Assembly: GCA_026014665.1 (NCBI GenBank)
Contig: JAOZHX010000017.1
Location: forward strand, 248,001-312,000
Length of the DNA stretch: 64,000 nt
DNA from: Candidatus Bathyarchaeota archaeon
GTDB taxonomy: Archaea; Thermoproteota; Bathyarchaeia; Bathyarchaeales; Bathycorpusculaceae
Direction of reading: 5' to 3'
Shown here one piece after another: positions 54,642 to 63,139 of the stretch (its first letter is position 1; every line of letters starts with the position of its first letter). Made by a program: the position numbers and the translations under genes. A model generated the notes under the pieces. The model was not told the origin of the DNA, searched no databases, and saw only the letters and a program-made list of their open reading frames with translations.

Positions 54642-54890
54642 TTGGCTATTGAAAGTGAAGAAAGGAAGATGACTAGGCAAGAAGCAGGAAGAAAAGGGGG
54701 CGAAAAGGTTGCTAGAGAAAGAGGCCCCGAATTCTACAGGCAAATAGGTAAGAAAGGCGGCGAAAAGGTAGCTAAACAGCGTGGCTCAAAATTCTACAGG
54801 GAGATCGGTCGAAAAGGTGGCGAGAGTAGAGGGAATCGATTAAGTAGAATGCGCGGCGTCGCTAGAAGACAGAATAAGTCTACGGAATGA
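54642..54890 (+). CDS. KGG-repeat stress protein 6
   Basis: 82 residues from TTG after GGAGGTGA. It has three repeats: RKMTRQEAGRKGGEKVARERG, PEFYRQIGKKGGEKVAKQRG and SKFYREIGRKGGESRGNRLS, then a basic tail RMRGVARRQNK. It is more basic than the other five, which are acidic at the C-terminus, so it may bind nucleic acid; that is speculation. It closes the array, 128 bases after the DUF2795 gene. Confidence 0.87.
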   Translation: MAIESEERKMTRQEAGRKGGEKVARERGPEFYRQIGKKGGEKVAKQRGSKFYREIGRKGGESRGNRLSRMRGVARRQNKSTE

Positions 54891-54990
54891 CGCAGCGAAA
54901 AGGCGTAAGCGTATAGATTTTTCTTGCTAAGGATTATCGCTCGGTAAGGTAATATTCAAATAACTTAGCAGTTATAATATTTCGGTTTTC

Positions 54991-55434
54991 ATGAAGAAGC
55001 TCTTAATTTTATATTATAGTCGCAGCGGGAATACTGAGCGGATGGCTCAAGCCATAGCTGCAGGCGTCCAAAGCTACCCTGAGGTTGAAGTGGATCTTAA
55101 CTACCATATAGATGCCTCAGAGTTGAAAAATTATGATGCTATTTTGATCGGTGCACCTACATATCACCACGACATACCCTTGGATTTCAAGGTGCTCTTT
55201 GAAGAAGCCGCTTCTTTGAGGATCAATTTGAAGGGTAAAATTGGCTCAGCATTCGGTTCCTTTGGATGGAGCGGTGAAGCGCCAAAGCTTATCTTGGAAA
55301 TAATGAAGAATAAGTTTGAAATGGAGGTTCCAGAAGCGCCCCTGCTTGCAAAATATACGCCTGACCAAAACGTGCTCAATAGCTGTAAAGAATTCGGCAA
55401 GAGAATTTCCGAAAACTTGAAGAATCAGGGTTAA
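54991..55434 (+). CDS. Flavodoxin-like FMN protein
   Basis: 147 residues. ILYYSRSGNTERMAQAIAAG is the FMN phosphate loop, ILIGAPTYHHDIPLDF the first aromatic loop around the isoalloxazine, and GSAFGSFGWSGEAP the second. It resembles the flavodoxin domain of flavodiiron proteins, which reduce O2 or NO, but here it is a separate protein. It follows the stress array and precedes a ferritin-like gene, fitting oxygen or redox defence. Confidence 0.88.
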   Translation: MKKLLILYYSRSGNTERMAQAIAAGVQSYPEVEVDLNYHIDASELKNYDAILIGAPTYHHDIPLDFKVLFEEAASLRINLKGKIGSAFGSFGWSGEAPKLILEIMKNKFEMEVPEAPLLAKYTPDQNVLNSCKEFGKRISENLKNQG

Positions 55435-55458
55435 CATAAGCCACGAGGAGAAAGCTAA

Positions 55459-55944
55459 ATGGAGAAGAATAAAGAACGACTTCTTGATTTTCTAAAAAAT
55501 CAAGTGGTTGTTGAACAAGAAATCGTCAATTCGCTGGAAAAAGCGCTTGTTGACATGAAGAATCCTGCTGTTAAAGGTGTCTTGAAAGGTGTTTCGCTAG
55601 ACTCTGTGAAACATGCCGAATTATACACATCCGCCATCACGCTTCTAACCAACCCTTCAGTGGCACTGTCACAACAAAACCTCGATGAACAGAGGGCTCT
55701 GGTGGAGAAACACATAGCCATTGAAGCAGAACTAATAAAGAAACTGCAAGACATGATGCCACAAATTGAAAACAAAAAAGTCGAGTTTCTCCTAAAATCC
55801 ATTCTACAAGACGAATGCAGGCATCATGCCATGCTAAAGATGGTTCTAGACATAATCGTCCATGGAGAAACAATAACGGAAGAAGACTGGTGGAAAATGC
55901 TCTGGGAAGGTGCGCCGTTCCACGGAACACCTGGCGGCGGATAA
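55459..55944 (+). CDS. Ferritin-like (rubrerythrin-type four-helix) protein
   Basis: 161 residues in four helices. Candidate diiron ligands occur in order: EQEIVNSLEKA, SVKHAELYTSA, AIEAELIKKLQ and LQDECRHHAMLK, the E...ExxH arrangement written twice. It has no rubredoxin domain. The C-terminus ends Gly-rich. It starts 24 bases after the flavodoxin stop, so the two are probably one operon; a peroxide-reducing or iron-handling role is likely. Confidence 0.78.
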   Translation: MEKNKERLLDFLKNQVVVEQEIVNSLEKALVDMKNPAVKGVLKGVSLDSVKHAELYTSAITLLTNPSVALSQQNLDEQRALVEKHIAIEAELIKKLQDMMPQIENKKVEFLLKSILQDECRHHAMLKMVLDIIVHGETITEEDWWKMLWEGAPFHGTPGGG

Positions 55945-55959
55945 AAAAAGAGACAGAAA

Positions 55960-56907
55960 CTAAGCTATGTCGCTGCCGCTGAAAACCTGCTTGGAAGAAC
56001 TCCATGTATCTTCGATTATTTCATGTAATCCTTCCAACACGGAGGCTAACATTTCGCCTTTACACGTTAAACCGTAAGCCTTAGGCGTTCTTCTCACAAA
56101 CACTAGTTTCTTGCCCTTCAAGCCTCGAAGGTACTTGTAGGTTCTTCGCAAGGAAAGCCCTGCTTCTTTCGCCAACTTACCTGCCGAGATGCCTTCAAGT
56201 GGGATGGAATAGTATATTTTACGCTCGGTCTCAGTGAAAGTTTCTTTGTTTGGATCACGTTTCGATTTAAAGAAGAATATGTAGTCTCGCTCTTCAGGAG
56301 TTTCTATTAGGCCAGCGCTTCGCAGCCGCTTTAGGATGCGTGATGCAATTTTGGAGGAAACTAAAATTTCTATTTCTTCAAATGTTTTTGGGCCGGCTAA
56401 CAACGCGCGCAAAACCGTTTCTTCATAGCATTCCGAATGCGCTGGTAACATCTCGGCAAATTCAGGAAAATACTCGAGAACTTCAGTTAGGCGTCCGCCA
56501 AAGGTTGTTGCGTAGTATTTGTCTAGCGATTCATTTGCTAATCCAACCGCCATCAGGGGGCGCAGGTATTTTTCGCTGATTGTGTCTTGACTGTGAAAGC
56601 GTCCGTTTCTTTTTAGTTCTTGCTGGAGCTGGCTTACTGAGTACTTGCCGTTTACGATGGCTTTTAGGATGTGGAGACGCGTTTCATTCTTTAGTACGTT
56701 GAACAGTTCTTTTATGTAGTTGGGGTTGTCCATGGCTTCGCGTAGACTTCGCAATTCGTTCTTTAATTTGTATACTTGGCAACGACTGATGCATTGTAGA
56801 GGCGAACTCGGTGCGCAGTTTCTGCATTCTGAGTCAAGGGATTTCAGCATTGAGGATAGGTCACGCTTGTTCTCACCGTTCTTGGTGGGGGTTAGTACGT
56901 TGCCCAT
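55960..56907 (-). CDS. Two-winged-helix transcriptional regulator with N-terminal Cys motif
   Basis: 315 residues from ATG 56907, which follows GGGAG; a GTG at 57000 would place the operators inside the gene. Residues near 25-45 hold C-R-N-C and C-I-S-R-C, a possible metal or redox switch. Then a first winged helix (ELFNVLKNETRLHILKAIVN, YSVSQLQQEL), a middle domain, and a second HTH at the C-terminus (GISAGKLAKEAGLSLRRTYKYLRGLKGK). It is convergent with the ferritin-like gene and divergent from an XRE-type regulator, with twin palindromes between them. Probably a redox or metal-responsive repressor of the adjacent genes; inferred. Confidence 0.72.
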   Translation of the reverse strand: MGNVLTPTKNGENKRDLSSMLKSLDSECRNCAPSSPLQCISRCQVYKLKNELRSLREAMDNPNYIKELFNVLKNETRLHILKAIVNGKYSVSQLQQELKRNGRFHSQDTISEKYLRPLMAVGLANESLDKYYATTFGGRLTEVLEYFPEFAEMLPAHSECYEETVLRALLAGPKTFEEIEILVSSKIASRILKRLRSAGLIETPEERDYIFFFKSKRDPNKETFTETERKIYYSIPLEGISAGKLAKEAGLSLRRTYKYLRGLKGKKLVFVRRTPKAYGLTCKGEMLASVLEGLHEIIEDTWSSSKQVFSGSDIA

Positions 56908-56994
56908 GTTTTTTCTCCCTACTGCGTGTGTCAGGACGGGGAAGGAGTGAGAGATTGGGTGTAAAACTGCTTTGTTGCGATTGGTAGCCCGTCT

Positions 56995-57025
56995 TGACAC
57001 GCGTCATAAAATATGACAAGCGTCA
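56995..57025. promoter_or_regulatory. Twin operator TGACAMGCGTCA in a divergent promoter
   Basis: TGACACGCGTCA (56995-57006) and TGACAAGCGTCA (57014-57025) differ at one base. Each is an inverted repeat of TGAC/GTCA, and the starts are 19 bases apart, about two helical turns. The second overlaps ATATTTAAATA (57026-57035), a TATA box usable on either strand. Candidate binding sites for one of the two regulators encoded on each side. Confidence 0.65.
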
Positions 57026-57071
57026 TATTTAAATACATTTTCCCCAAAAATACCCTTATTTGGTGTAAAAC

Positions 57072-57446
57072 TTGATATTGCCGTGCGAAGTAGGAGTGAA
57101 GACCGTCTTGCCAGCTGTAAAAGCCCTCATGGCAAGAGCCTTGGTTCAAAAGCATGAACTCAACGAAAAACAAACAGCCACCCTCTTAGGATTATCGCAG
57201 TCAGCAGTCAGCCGTTACATCGGGCGCGAACGAGGCAACCTCTTGGAAATCGAGGGAACAAGCGAAGTCAAAACTCTCATAGATGAAATGGTTGTTTCCC
57301 TCCTAAACGAACCTCAAAACAAAGATCGGATTCTCGAACTCTTCTGCAAAACCTGCACAACTATCCGCGAAAAAGGCTTAATGTGCCCAAAATGCCTAGA
57401 GCAAATGAACGCTGAATGGGCAGAGAAATGCTTTTTCTGCCGCTAA
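57072..57446 (+). CDS. Archaeal HTH regulator with C-terminal zinc ribbon (COG2522-type)
   Basis: 124 residues from TTG 57072. LPCEVGVKTVLPAVKALMA is the signature start of the family, and LNEKQTATLLGLSQSAVSRYIGRERGN is an XRE-like helix-turn-helix. The C-terminal half has CKTCTTIREKGLMCPKCLEQ and CFFC, a zinc ribbon. It is divergent from the two-winged-helix regulator across the twin operators. Target genes not known. Confidence 0.82.
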   Translation: MILPCEVGVKTVLPAVKALMARALVQKHELNEKQTATLLGLSQSAVSRYIGRERGNLLEIEGTSEVKTLIDEMVVSLLNEPQNKDRILELFCKTCTTIREKGLMCPKCLEQMNAEWAEKCFFCR

Positions 57447-57970
57447 GTCAGAGGCACGTTAAAATACGGAAACTTGCGTTATTGCGCTCCGAAAATATAG
57501 CTGATAACATTTCATTATCGTCGGGTTGCTTTGTTACTTGTTAGGCACCCAAGCGTTGACCTTTCAGCAAATATTGAATTAGTGGATGCTTACCAGCTTT
57601 ACATTGCCCTTTGCTGCTCCACGGGTTCTGTGGAAAGAACACAAAAATCACATGCTTCCACATCCACACCCTGCCCCCTCCAACATAGAACCATGCACCG
57701 TGTGTGGAGAAAAACGCCTATCCGACACAGAAACAGGCGCAGAAGAATGTTGCAAAGCCAAAACAAAACCGCACTCACAAACAATCTTGTGGCACCCTAA
57801 AAACCACCATACCCACATAATGAAACGCAAACTTCATGGAAAAATTTCTGATTTCTCCGATATGGAAAAGCAAGCTATCAATTGAAGGGATCGCCATTAG
57901 CGTTTGCAGCTAAGAGCAGCAATTAAGATTTATTAAAACCGTTTTTTTACCTATTTTTGAGGAATTACCT
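57447..57970 (+). other. Gap of about 520 bases with a doubtful small Cys-rich frame
   Basis: A frame at 57586-57885 encodes EPCTVCGEKRLSDTETG, ECCKAKTK and a His-rich middle. It has no good ribosome binding site and no family I know, so I do not call it a gene. A TTATTAAAACC stretch just before 57971 may be promoter for the HtrA gene. No other content seen. Confidence 0.4.
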
Positions 57971-58903
57971 TTGTCATACGATGAGAAAGCTATCTTGGAC
58001 ATAATAGAGAAGGTGAGCAAGAGCGTAGTCAACATAAGCACCATCAAGTTGGTCCACAACATATTCTACCAAGCTGTCCCCGTTGGCGGCATGGGTTCCG
58101 GTACAATCATTGACGGTGCAGGTTTAATCCTGACAAACAACCATGTTGTTGGTGGAGCAGAAAGAATCAATGTAACGCTCTGGAATAATCAGGTTTTAGA
58201 AGGAACAATCGAAGGAGCATGCGCCATCCATGACATCGCCGTTGTAAGAGTCAAGGGCAAGAACCTGCAGGCAGCGGAGCTTGGTGATTCAGATAAGCTG
58301 AGAATGGGGCAAAGAGTTTTTGCAATCGGTAATCCTTTCGGTTTGGCAGGTGGGCCAAGCGTTACTTCAGGGGTAATCAGCGCAATAAACCGAACGATCG
58401 AATCTGAGCGGGGTTTAATTGAAAACCTCGTTCAGACCGATGCTTCCATTAACCCTGGCAACAGCGGCGGACCACTCGTTGATTTAACTGGGAAGGTTAT
58501 CGCCATAAACACTGCCATCATACCTTACGCCCAAGGCATAGGGTTTGCCATACCAATTAACTCCGCTAAAACCTGCACTAACGGCATAGTAAATGAAGGT
58601 ATAGCGGCAAGACCATGGCTTGGCATTGTAGGCTTGAGCATCACCGAGGAAATCGCACGTTACTATGGATTACCAGTGGACCGCGGCGTTTTGGTGAGTA
58701 AAGTGGCTGAAGATAGCCCTGCAGAAGCCGCTGGCATGGAAGAAGCAGACATAATCCTTCAAATCGACGATGTCGAGACGCTCAGGATCGAAGATTTAGT
58801 CCGTGAGATCCACAGGCATAAAATCGGTGAGTCGGTTCGCGTTTTTGCGTTGCGTGATGGAAGGGAGCACTTTTTCGAGTTAAAACTTAGCCGAGCTCCC
58901 TAA
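57971..58903 (+). CDS. HtrA/DegP-type serine protease with one PDZ domain, cytoplasmic
   Basis: 310 residues from TTG. The trypsin-like domain has H58 (LTNNHVVGG), D88 (AIHDIAVVRV) and S165 (NPGNSGGPL), the full triad, with FAIGNPFGLAGGPSVTSG as the LD/L1 loops. A PDZ domain follows at about 215-305 (GVLVSKVAEDSPAEAAGMEE, ADIILQIDDVE). No signal peptide or membrane span is visible, so it acts in the cytoplasm, unlike bacterial DegP. Such proteases remove damaged proteins, consistent with nearby stress genes. Confidence 0.9.
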   Translation: MSYDEKAILDIIEKVSKSVVNISTIKLVHNIFYQAVPVGGMGSGTIIDGAGLILTNNHVVGGAERINVTLWNNQVLEGTIEGACAIHDIAVVRVKGKNLQAAELGDSDKLRMGQRVFAIGNPFGLAGGPSVTSGVISAINRTIESERGLIENLVQTDASINPGNSGGPLVDLTGKVIAINTAIIPYAQGIGFAIPINSAKTCTNGIVNEGIAARPWLGIVGLSITEEIARYYGLPVDRGVLVSKVAEDSPAEAAGMEEADIILQIDDVETLRIEDLVREIHRHKIGESVRVFALRDGREHFFELKLSRAP

Positions 58904-58937
58904 ATTCATTATCTAGATAATATGGAAGCGCCTGGTT

Positions 58938-59375
58938 TTGAGTGCAACCCAAATTAAACAAATCTTAAGTTCATACAAGACAATCGCGATTGTTGGTTTA
59001 TCTAAAGACCCACAGAAAGACAGCTACCGTGTCGGCGCTTACCTCCAAAACCATGGCTACCGTATCATCCCAGTTAACCCCACTGCAGACGAGGTTTTAG
59101 GTGAGAAATCCTACAAGAGCCTTCTTGAGATGCCAGCGGAAATCCAAAAAACCATAGACATAGTGGATATTTTCCGCAAATCTTCAGATGTTTTGCCGAT
59201 TGTACAGCAAGCTATCGAGTTGAAGGCTAGGTTTGGGCGTCCCTTCGTTGTTTGGATGCAGTTGGGCATCGTTAACGAGAAAGCAGCAGAGGCTGCGCTG
59301 AAAGCTGGGCTGGTGGTTATCATGGATAAGTGTTTGATGGTTGAGCATGGCAGCTTATGCGGCGCCCAGAAGTAG
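58938..59375 (+). CDS. CoA-binding Rossmann-fold protein (YccU-like)
   Basis: 145 residues. IAIVGLSKDPQKDSYRVGAYLQNHGYRIIPVNPT is the nucleotide loop of the CoA-binding domain seen in succinyl-CoA synthetase alpha and the YccU family; VWMQLGIVNEKAAEAALKAGL and DKCLMVEHG complete it. Free-standing members bind CoA but have no assigned reaction. The start is taken at TTG 58938. Its end overlaps the convergent VIT-fusion gene by 21 bases. Confidence 0.88.
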   Translation: MSATQIKQILSSYKTIAIVGLSKDPQKDSYRVGAYLQNHGYRIIPVNPTADEVLGEKSYKSLLEMPAEIQKTIDIVDIFRKSSDVLPIVQQAIELKARFGRPFVVWMQLGIVNEKAAEAALKAGLVVIMDKCLMVEHGSLCGAQK

Positions 59376-60218
59376 CGAAGCTATTGTTGCGATTACAACT
59401 ATAGCTAAGGTTTCAAAGAGGGTGACTTTCCAATTTACGCGGGTTTTCTTTGAGCGGTATCGAACCAAGAAGATGCCTACTATGGCGCTGACCAACAATA
59501 GGGAAACGATGATGTTATAGTACGGTGGAAGCAGGATGTAGGCGGCTATGGGAACAATGCCTGCAAGAAAAGTGGTTGTTCCACAGATTATGGCGGCATA
59601 GAGGTTGGAGCGATGGATTTGTTTACTCAGCACCGTAAAGAGTTTTCGGACCAAAAGGAGAGATTTGTCCCTTTCTTTTTTGTCAGGTATATCACTTAGA
59701 CTGTAGTTCATCAAATTCTGTAGCGTCATGATGTCTGCCAAATCTTCGGTAATTCCACCCAGGAGAAAGCTCGAGAAATTTGTGATGGCGACTGCGCTTA
59801 GGGTTAGAAACGCAGCGAATATAACTGCACTTTGGGTTCCAAGAAAGGTTGGGGCTGAAGTCAACGTTGCTATGAATGCTGATAGGGTAACTACTAGACT
59901 AGTTACTGAGCCATCTACTAGTCCAGCTACAACTTCCATTATCGGCTCTTTTTTTAGCAGGAGACTTTCCCATTCTCTGCCTAGCCTTTGTCCTTGCGGT
60001 GTAAGCAGGAGATATTCACCTTTCTCTTGTATGAGTCCTTCAGCCATCATTTCTTTGAGTGATTTATCAAGCTCGCTCATCTCGATGCAAGCATAGCTGA
60101 CACAGACTCGGTCGATGCGATTTTTAAGGGTTGATTTTTTTAGTTTGGTGCCTTTGGTAAGGTTTAGGAGTACGATGACTCGGATAACATCGGGTAACTC
60201 TTGGATTTCAAAGGCCAC
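59355..60218 (-). CDS. Winged-helix domain fused to a VIT1/CCC1-type membrane transporter domain
   Basis: 287 residues from GTG. Residues 1-88 resemble a DNA-binding winged helix (VIRVIVLLNLTKGTKLKKST, then GLIQEKGEYLLLTPQGQRL). Residues 95-287 match the VIT family: GLVDGSVTSLVVTLSAFIATL, the G-L-x-D-G-x-x-T start, AITNFSSFLLGGITEDLAD, and two later spans. VIT proteins carry Fe2+ or Mn2+ across membranes. The joined HTH is not usual for the family and suggests a metal-sensing regulator-transporter, or simply a helical lead. ORF is continuous. Confidence 0.75.
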   Translation of the reverse strand: MAFEIQELPDVIRVIVLLNLTKGTKLKKSTLKNRIDRVCVSYACIEMSELDKSLKEMMAEGLIQEKGEYLLLTPQGQRLGREWESLLLKKEPIMEVVAGLVDGSVTSLVVTLSAFIATLTSAPTFLGTQSAVIFAAFLTLSAVAITNFSSFLLGGITEDLADIMTLQNLMNYSLSDIPDKKERDKSLLLVRKLFTVLSKQIHRSNLYAAIICGTTTFLAGIVPIAAYILLPPYYNIIVSLLLVSAIVGIFLVRYRSKKTRVNWKVTLFETLAIVVIATIASLLLGAA

Positions 60219-60374
60219 TCAAATAGTCACCATTTGATAATACCACTCAACTATCTTTGGAGAGAAACTAATAACTTTTTGTGCTACAGAAAAGTAGCGG
60301 CTATAAGTCAACCAAGCATCTTTGGTCCAAGATAAGTTATATGTTCGCTTGATTTAAATTTAAACGAGCTTTTT

Positions 60375-60969
60375 ATGTCTAATTACCGCCAATGGGACGA
60401 ATACTATCGTGAATACCCGCTTGAAGACTTAGGCTGGGAACTTGGCAAGCCTCGTCCCATACTGGTTGAATACGTCGAGAAAGGGCTCATCCCCAAGGGC
60501 AAAGCCCTAGACATCTGCTGTGGCGCAGGAACAAATACTGTTTACCTTGCAAAAAACGGCTTTGAAGTGACAGGTATCGACATCTCCAGAACCGCCGTAG
60601 AAATCGCTAAACAAAAAGCTCGGCAAGCCAACGTTAGTGTCAACTTTTTAGTAGAAAGCTTCATCAATCTCTCCTTTAGCAGCGAGCAATTTGTTTTCAT
60701 TTTTTGACATGGGTTGCTTTCACCATGTCGAGATAAGCGAGCGCATGAAGTTTATAGTGGGCATTCATAACGTGTTAAGAGATGAGGGGGTTTACATGCT
60801 TACTTGTTTTAGCGATAGTAACGGACCTGGGTGGAATCATTTCACAAAACAGCAGATTAGCGATTACTTTGGCGGTCATTTTACTTTGGGGGAGATGTTG
60901 AATTATCCTTCTTTAGAAGGTGATGGCGTCGTACGTTTCTTCTACACTGTTCTAATGCAGAAGCGTTAA
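60375..60969 (+). pseudogene. SAM-dependent methyltransferase split by one extra T
   Basis: The first frame reads MSNYRQWDEYYREYPLEDLG and ALDICCGAGTNTVYLAKNGF (motif I), then GIDISRTAVEIAKQKA and SEQFVFIF before a TGA at 60706. Skipping one T of the run near 60700 gives FDMGCFHHVEISERMKF, the normal motif IV of class I methyltransferases, and the frame continues to 60969 (GDGVVRFFYTVLMQKR). Total after correction about 197 residues. A homopolymer error or a recent mutation is equally possible. Substrate unknown. Confidence 0.78.
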
Positions 60970-60970
60970 G

Positions 60971-61450
60971 CTACTTGATTTGTTCTAAGGCTCTTTCCAC
61001 TTCATCGTATTTTGGCTCAACCGTTGGATCATCAGAAACCCAAACATACCTAACAACGCCGTCTTTGTCAAGGATAAAGATTGACCGTTTAGCCACAGTG
61101 TAACCCTTCAACCCAGCGAAATCATGGAATAGCAAGCCATATTCTTTGATGACTTCACGGGTGTAATCGCTCAAAATGGGGTAGGGCAGCCTATTTTTTT
61201 CTGCAAAGCCTCTGTTTGAAAAGGGATCGTTCACGCTAATGCCGATAACTTGCGCCTTCAAATTTGTTAACCTTGCCATAGAATCTCGAAATTCACACAT
61301 TTCTTTAGTGCAAGTTGATGTGAAGGCTCCGACGAAAAAAGCTAAAACAACTTTTTTTCCCCTAAACTCGCTTAGACTTCGAGGTTTCAGGTCTACATCA
61401 GGCAAAGTAAAGTCCGGTGCTTGATCTCCAACTTTGATTTCTTCAACCAT
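60971..61450 (-). CDS. Peroxiredoxin (AhpC/Bcp-like)
   Basis: 159 residues of thioredoxin fold. [19 protein letters not shown], then [24 protein letters not shown] with peroxidatic C47 and a possible resolving C52; the Thr and later Arg of the active site are present. [18 protein letters not shown] follows. It reduces peroxides using thioredoxin-like donors. The usual PxxxTxxC is here GAFTSTC, with Gly for the first Pro. It ends two bases from the methyltransferase stop. Confidence 0.9.
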   Translation of the reverse strand: MVEEIKVGDQAPDFTLPDVDLKPRSLSEFRGKKVVLAFFVGAFTSTCTKEMCEFRDSMARLTNLKAQVIGISVNDPFSNRGFAEKNRLPYPILSDYTREVIKEYGLLFHDFAGLKGYTVAKRSIFILDKDGVVRYVWVSDDPTVEPKYDEVERALEQIK

Positions 61451-61499
61451 AAACAGTCCCAGATAAGAAAAGAAAACTTCATTATATAAAGGCGTATTT

Positions 61500-62198
61500 C
61501 TAGTTGAAGGTGAAAGCAGAGGGGCAAATCTTGTTGAGAACGCATATCTCGCATTTTGGTTTCTTCGCTATGCATATCTGTCTCCCATGAAAAATCAACA
61601 AATCGGTTAGCCGCATCCACTTCTCCTTAGGAGTGATACGCATGAGGTCCCTTTCGATTCTGTCTTGGTCTTTCTCCTGTGTTAGCCCTAACCGCTGTGC
61701 GAGTCTCATAACATGGGTGTCCACAGCGATGCCGGCGGTTATGCCATAGGCGTTGTAGAGCACAATGTTAGCGGTTTTCCGGGCGACGCCGGGCAATTCT
61801 AGCAGTTCCTCCATGGTTTGAGGAACCTTCGATTGGAACTTCTCGACTAACATTTGGCAACATTCTTTGAGGTTTTTGGCTTTGTTATGGTAGAAACCCG
61901 TGGAGTGGATGTCTTGTTCGAGTTCTTTTAACTCTGCCTTGGCATAATCTTGGGCTGTGCGGTATTTCTTGAAGAGCGATTGTGTAACTATGTTTACACG
62001 TACATCGGTAGTTTGGGCTGAGAGCATGGTGGCAACGAGCAGTTCCAATGGATTAGTATAGTTTAGAGCGGTTTTTGCATCTGGATACTGCTGTTCTAAA
62101 AGTGCGATAATTTTTAGCGTTCTTTCTTTAGGCTCCAAATAAATTTGGGGTTCTTTCAACAGGATTCTTCCTAAAGGGTATGACTGATGAAGTGTCAA
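61500..62198 (-). CDS. nth: Endonuclease III DNA glycosylase/AP lyase
   Basis: About 232 residues. The helix-hairpin-helix is [17 protein letters not shown] with catalytic K141, followed by D160 in [15 protein letters not shown]209, C216, C219 and C225 (C-x6-C-x2-C-x5-C) bind the [4Fe-4S] cluster. It removes oxidised pyrimidines. TTG codons at 62198 and 62159 are both possible starts; the conserved fold begins near residue 22. It lies upstream of the peroxiredoxin gene on the same strand, a sensible oxidative-damage pair. Confidence 0.92.
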   Translation of the reverse strand: MTLHQSYPLGRILLKEPQIYLEPKERTLKIIALLEQQYPDAKTALNYTNPLELLVATMLSAQTTDVRVNIVTQSLFKKYRTAQDYAKAELKELEQDIHSTGFYHNKAKNLKECCQMLVEKFQSKVPQTMEELLELPGVARKTANIVLYNAYGITAGIAVDTHVMRLAQRLGLTQEKDQDRIERDLMRITPKEKWMRLTDLLIFHGRQICIAKKPKCEICVLNKICPSAFTFN

Positions 62199-62293
62199 AT
62201 AACTAAGTACATTCTAATAAACGGTTTTCCTGTACATGACACAAAACTTTATAGCCCATCTCTGAGCCTTTTGCATAAGGAAGAGAAACGCAA

Positions 62294-63013
62294 ATGAAAG
62301 TGGTTGTCCACTGGAGCGGGGGCAAAGAATGCTGCCTAGCATACCACAAAGTCATCAAACAAGGCCACCAAGTCGCCTATTTGCTGAGTTTTGAATACAT
62401 GCGACCCTACGTTTTCCACAGTTTCCCCCTCATGGAGCTTCAATCAAAAACTTTAGGCGTTCCGCTTAAAGTGGTCAGAGTGAAAAAACCATACGAAGAC
62501 ATCTTAGGTGCCCTTACCAAGCTTAAAGCTGAAGTAGGCATAGAAGGCATCGTCACTGGAGATATAGCTGGAGCCGGCTGCGCGGTTATTCACTCAAGCT
62601 ACTATGAAAGCATGGCTAAACAATTAGGATTAGCCTTCATTATGCCAAACGAAGGTGACACCTACGAAATCCTAAAACAAGTGGTGGAAACAGGTTTGAG
62701 GCCCATGCTCAACTGTATAAACACCGACTTCATCGGTGAAGAATGGTTGGGACGGAAACTCGACCCCAAATCCATCATCGAACTAAAAGCCCTCGCGGAC
62801 GAAAAAGGCATAGACGTTGCCAGCGAGGATGGGCAAGGCTACCATACCACCGTGCTTGAGGCACCTCTTTTCAAAGAAAACATCGTCGTCAACAAATTCA
62901 AAATCAAGAAGAAGAAGGAGAAGTCTAAGAACTGGAAACGAAACTGGCTCTACATGGATATCAAAGAATGCTCGCTTGTTCCAAAAACAAGAACTCAAAT
63001 AGAAACAACATAA
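62294..63013 (+). CDS. Diphthine-ammonia ligase family (Dph6-like) PP-loop protein
   Basis: 239 residues. VVVHWSGGKECCLAYHKVIKQGH is the PP-loop; EGIVTGDIAGAGCAVIHSSYYESMAKQLGL and CINTDFIGEEWLGRKLD are the family's EGD-like and substrate segments (usually GEGGEYET; here SEDGQGYHTTVLEAPLF). The family makes the last step of diphthamide on aEF2. Basic KKKKEKSKNWKRN near the end is a variable loop. It probably belongs to Dph6 or a close archaeal relative. Confidence 0.8.
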   Translation: MKVVVHWSGGKECCLAYHKVIKQGHQVAYLLSFEYMRPYVFHSFPLMELQSKTLGVPLKVVRVKKPYEDILGALTKLKAEVGIEGIVTGDIAGAGCAVIHSSYYESMAKQLGLAFIMPNEGDTYEILKQVVETGLRPMLNCINTDFIGEEWLGRKLDPKSIIELKALADEKGIDVASEDGQGYHTTVLEAPLFKENIVVNKFKIKKKKEKSKNWKRNWLYMDIKECSLVPKTRTQIETT

Positions 63014-63139
63014 TTTCATTCGTTTTTCTCAGCAATATGGCAATATTCCTGATAAGTGGTCTTACTTTAAAAAATCGAGTTTTTTTGAGTAAACTAAATA
63101 ATCCCCAAAGCATAGTCTCTACATGTTTCAGGGAAGAAC

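Noticed and set aside
52670-54890. CRISPR-like array
   Set aside because: The regular similarity comes from coding repeats (KGG units) with different spacing and full reading frames, not from short direct repeats with spacers.
57586-57885. 99-residue Cys/His-containing frame
   Set aside because: CxxC and His-rich segments are suggestive, but there is no ribosome site and no recognisable family; left as gap content.
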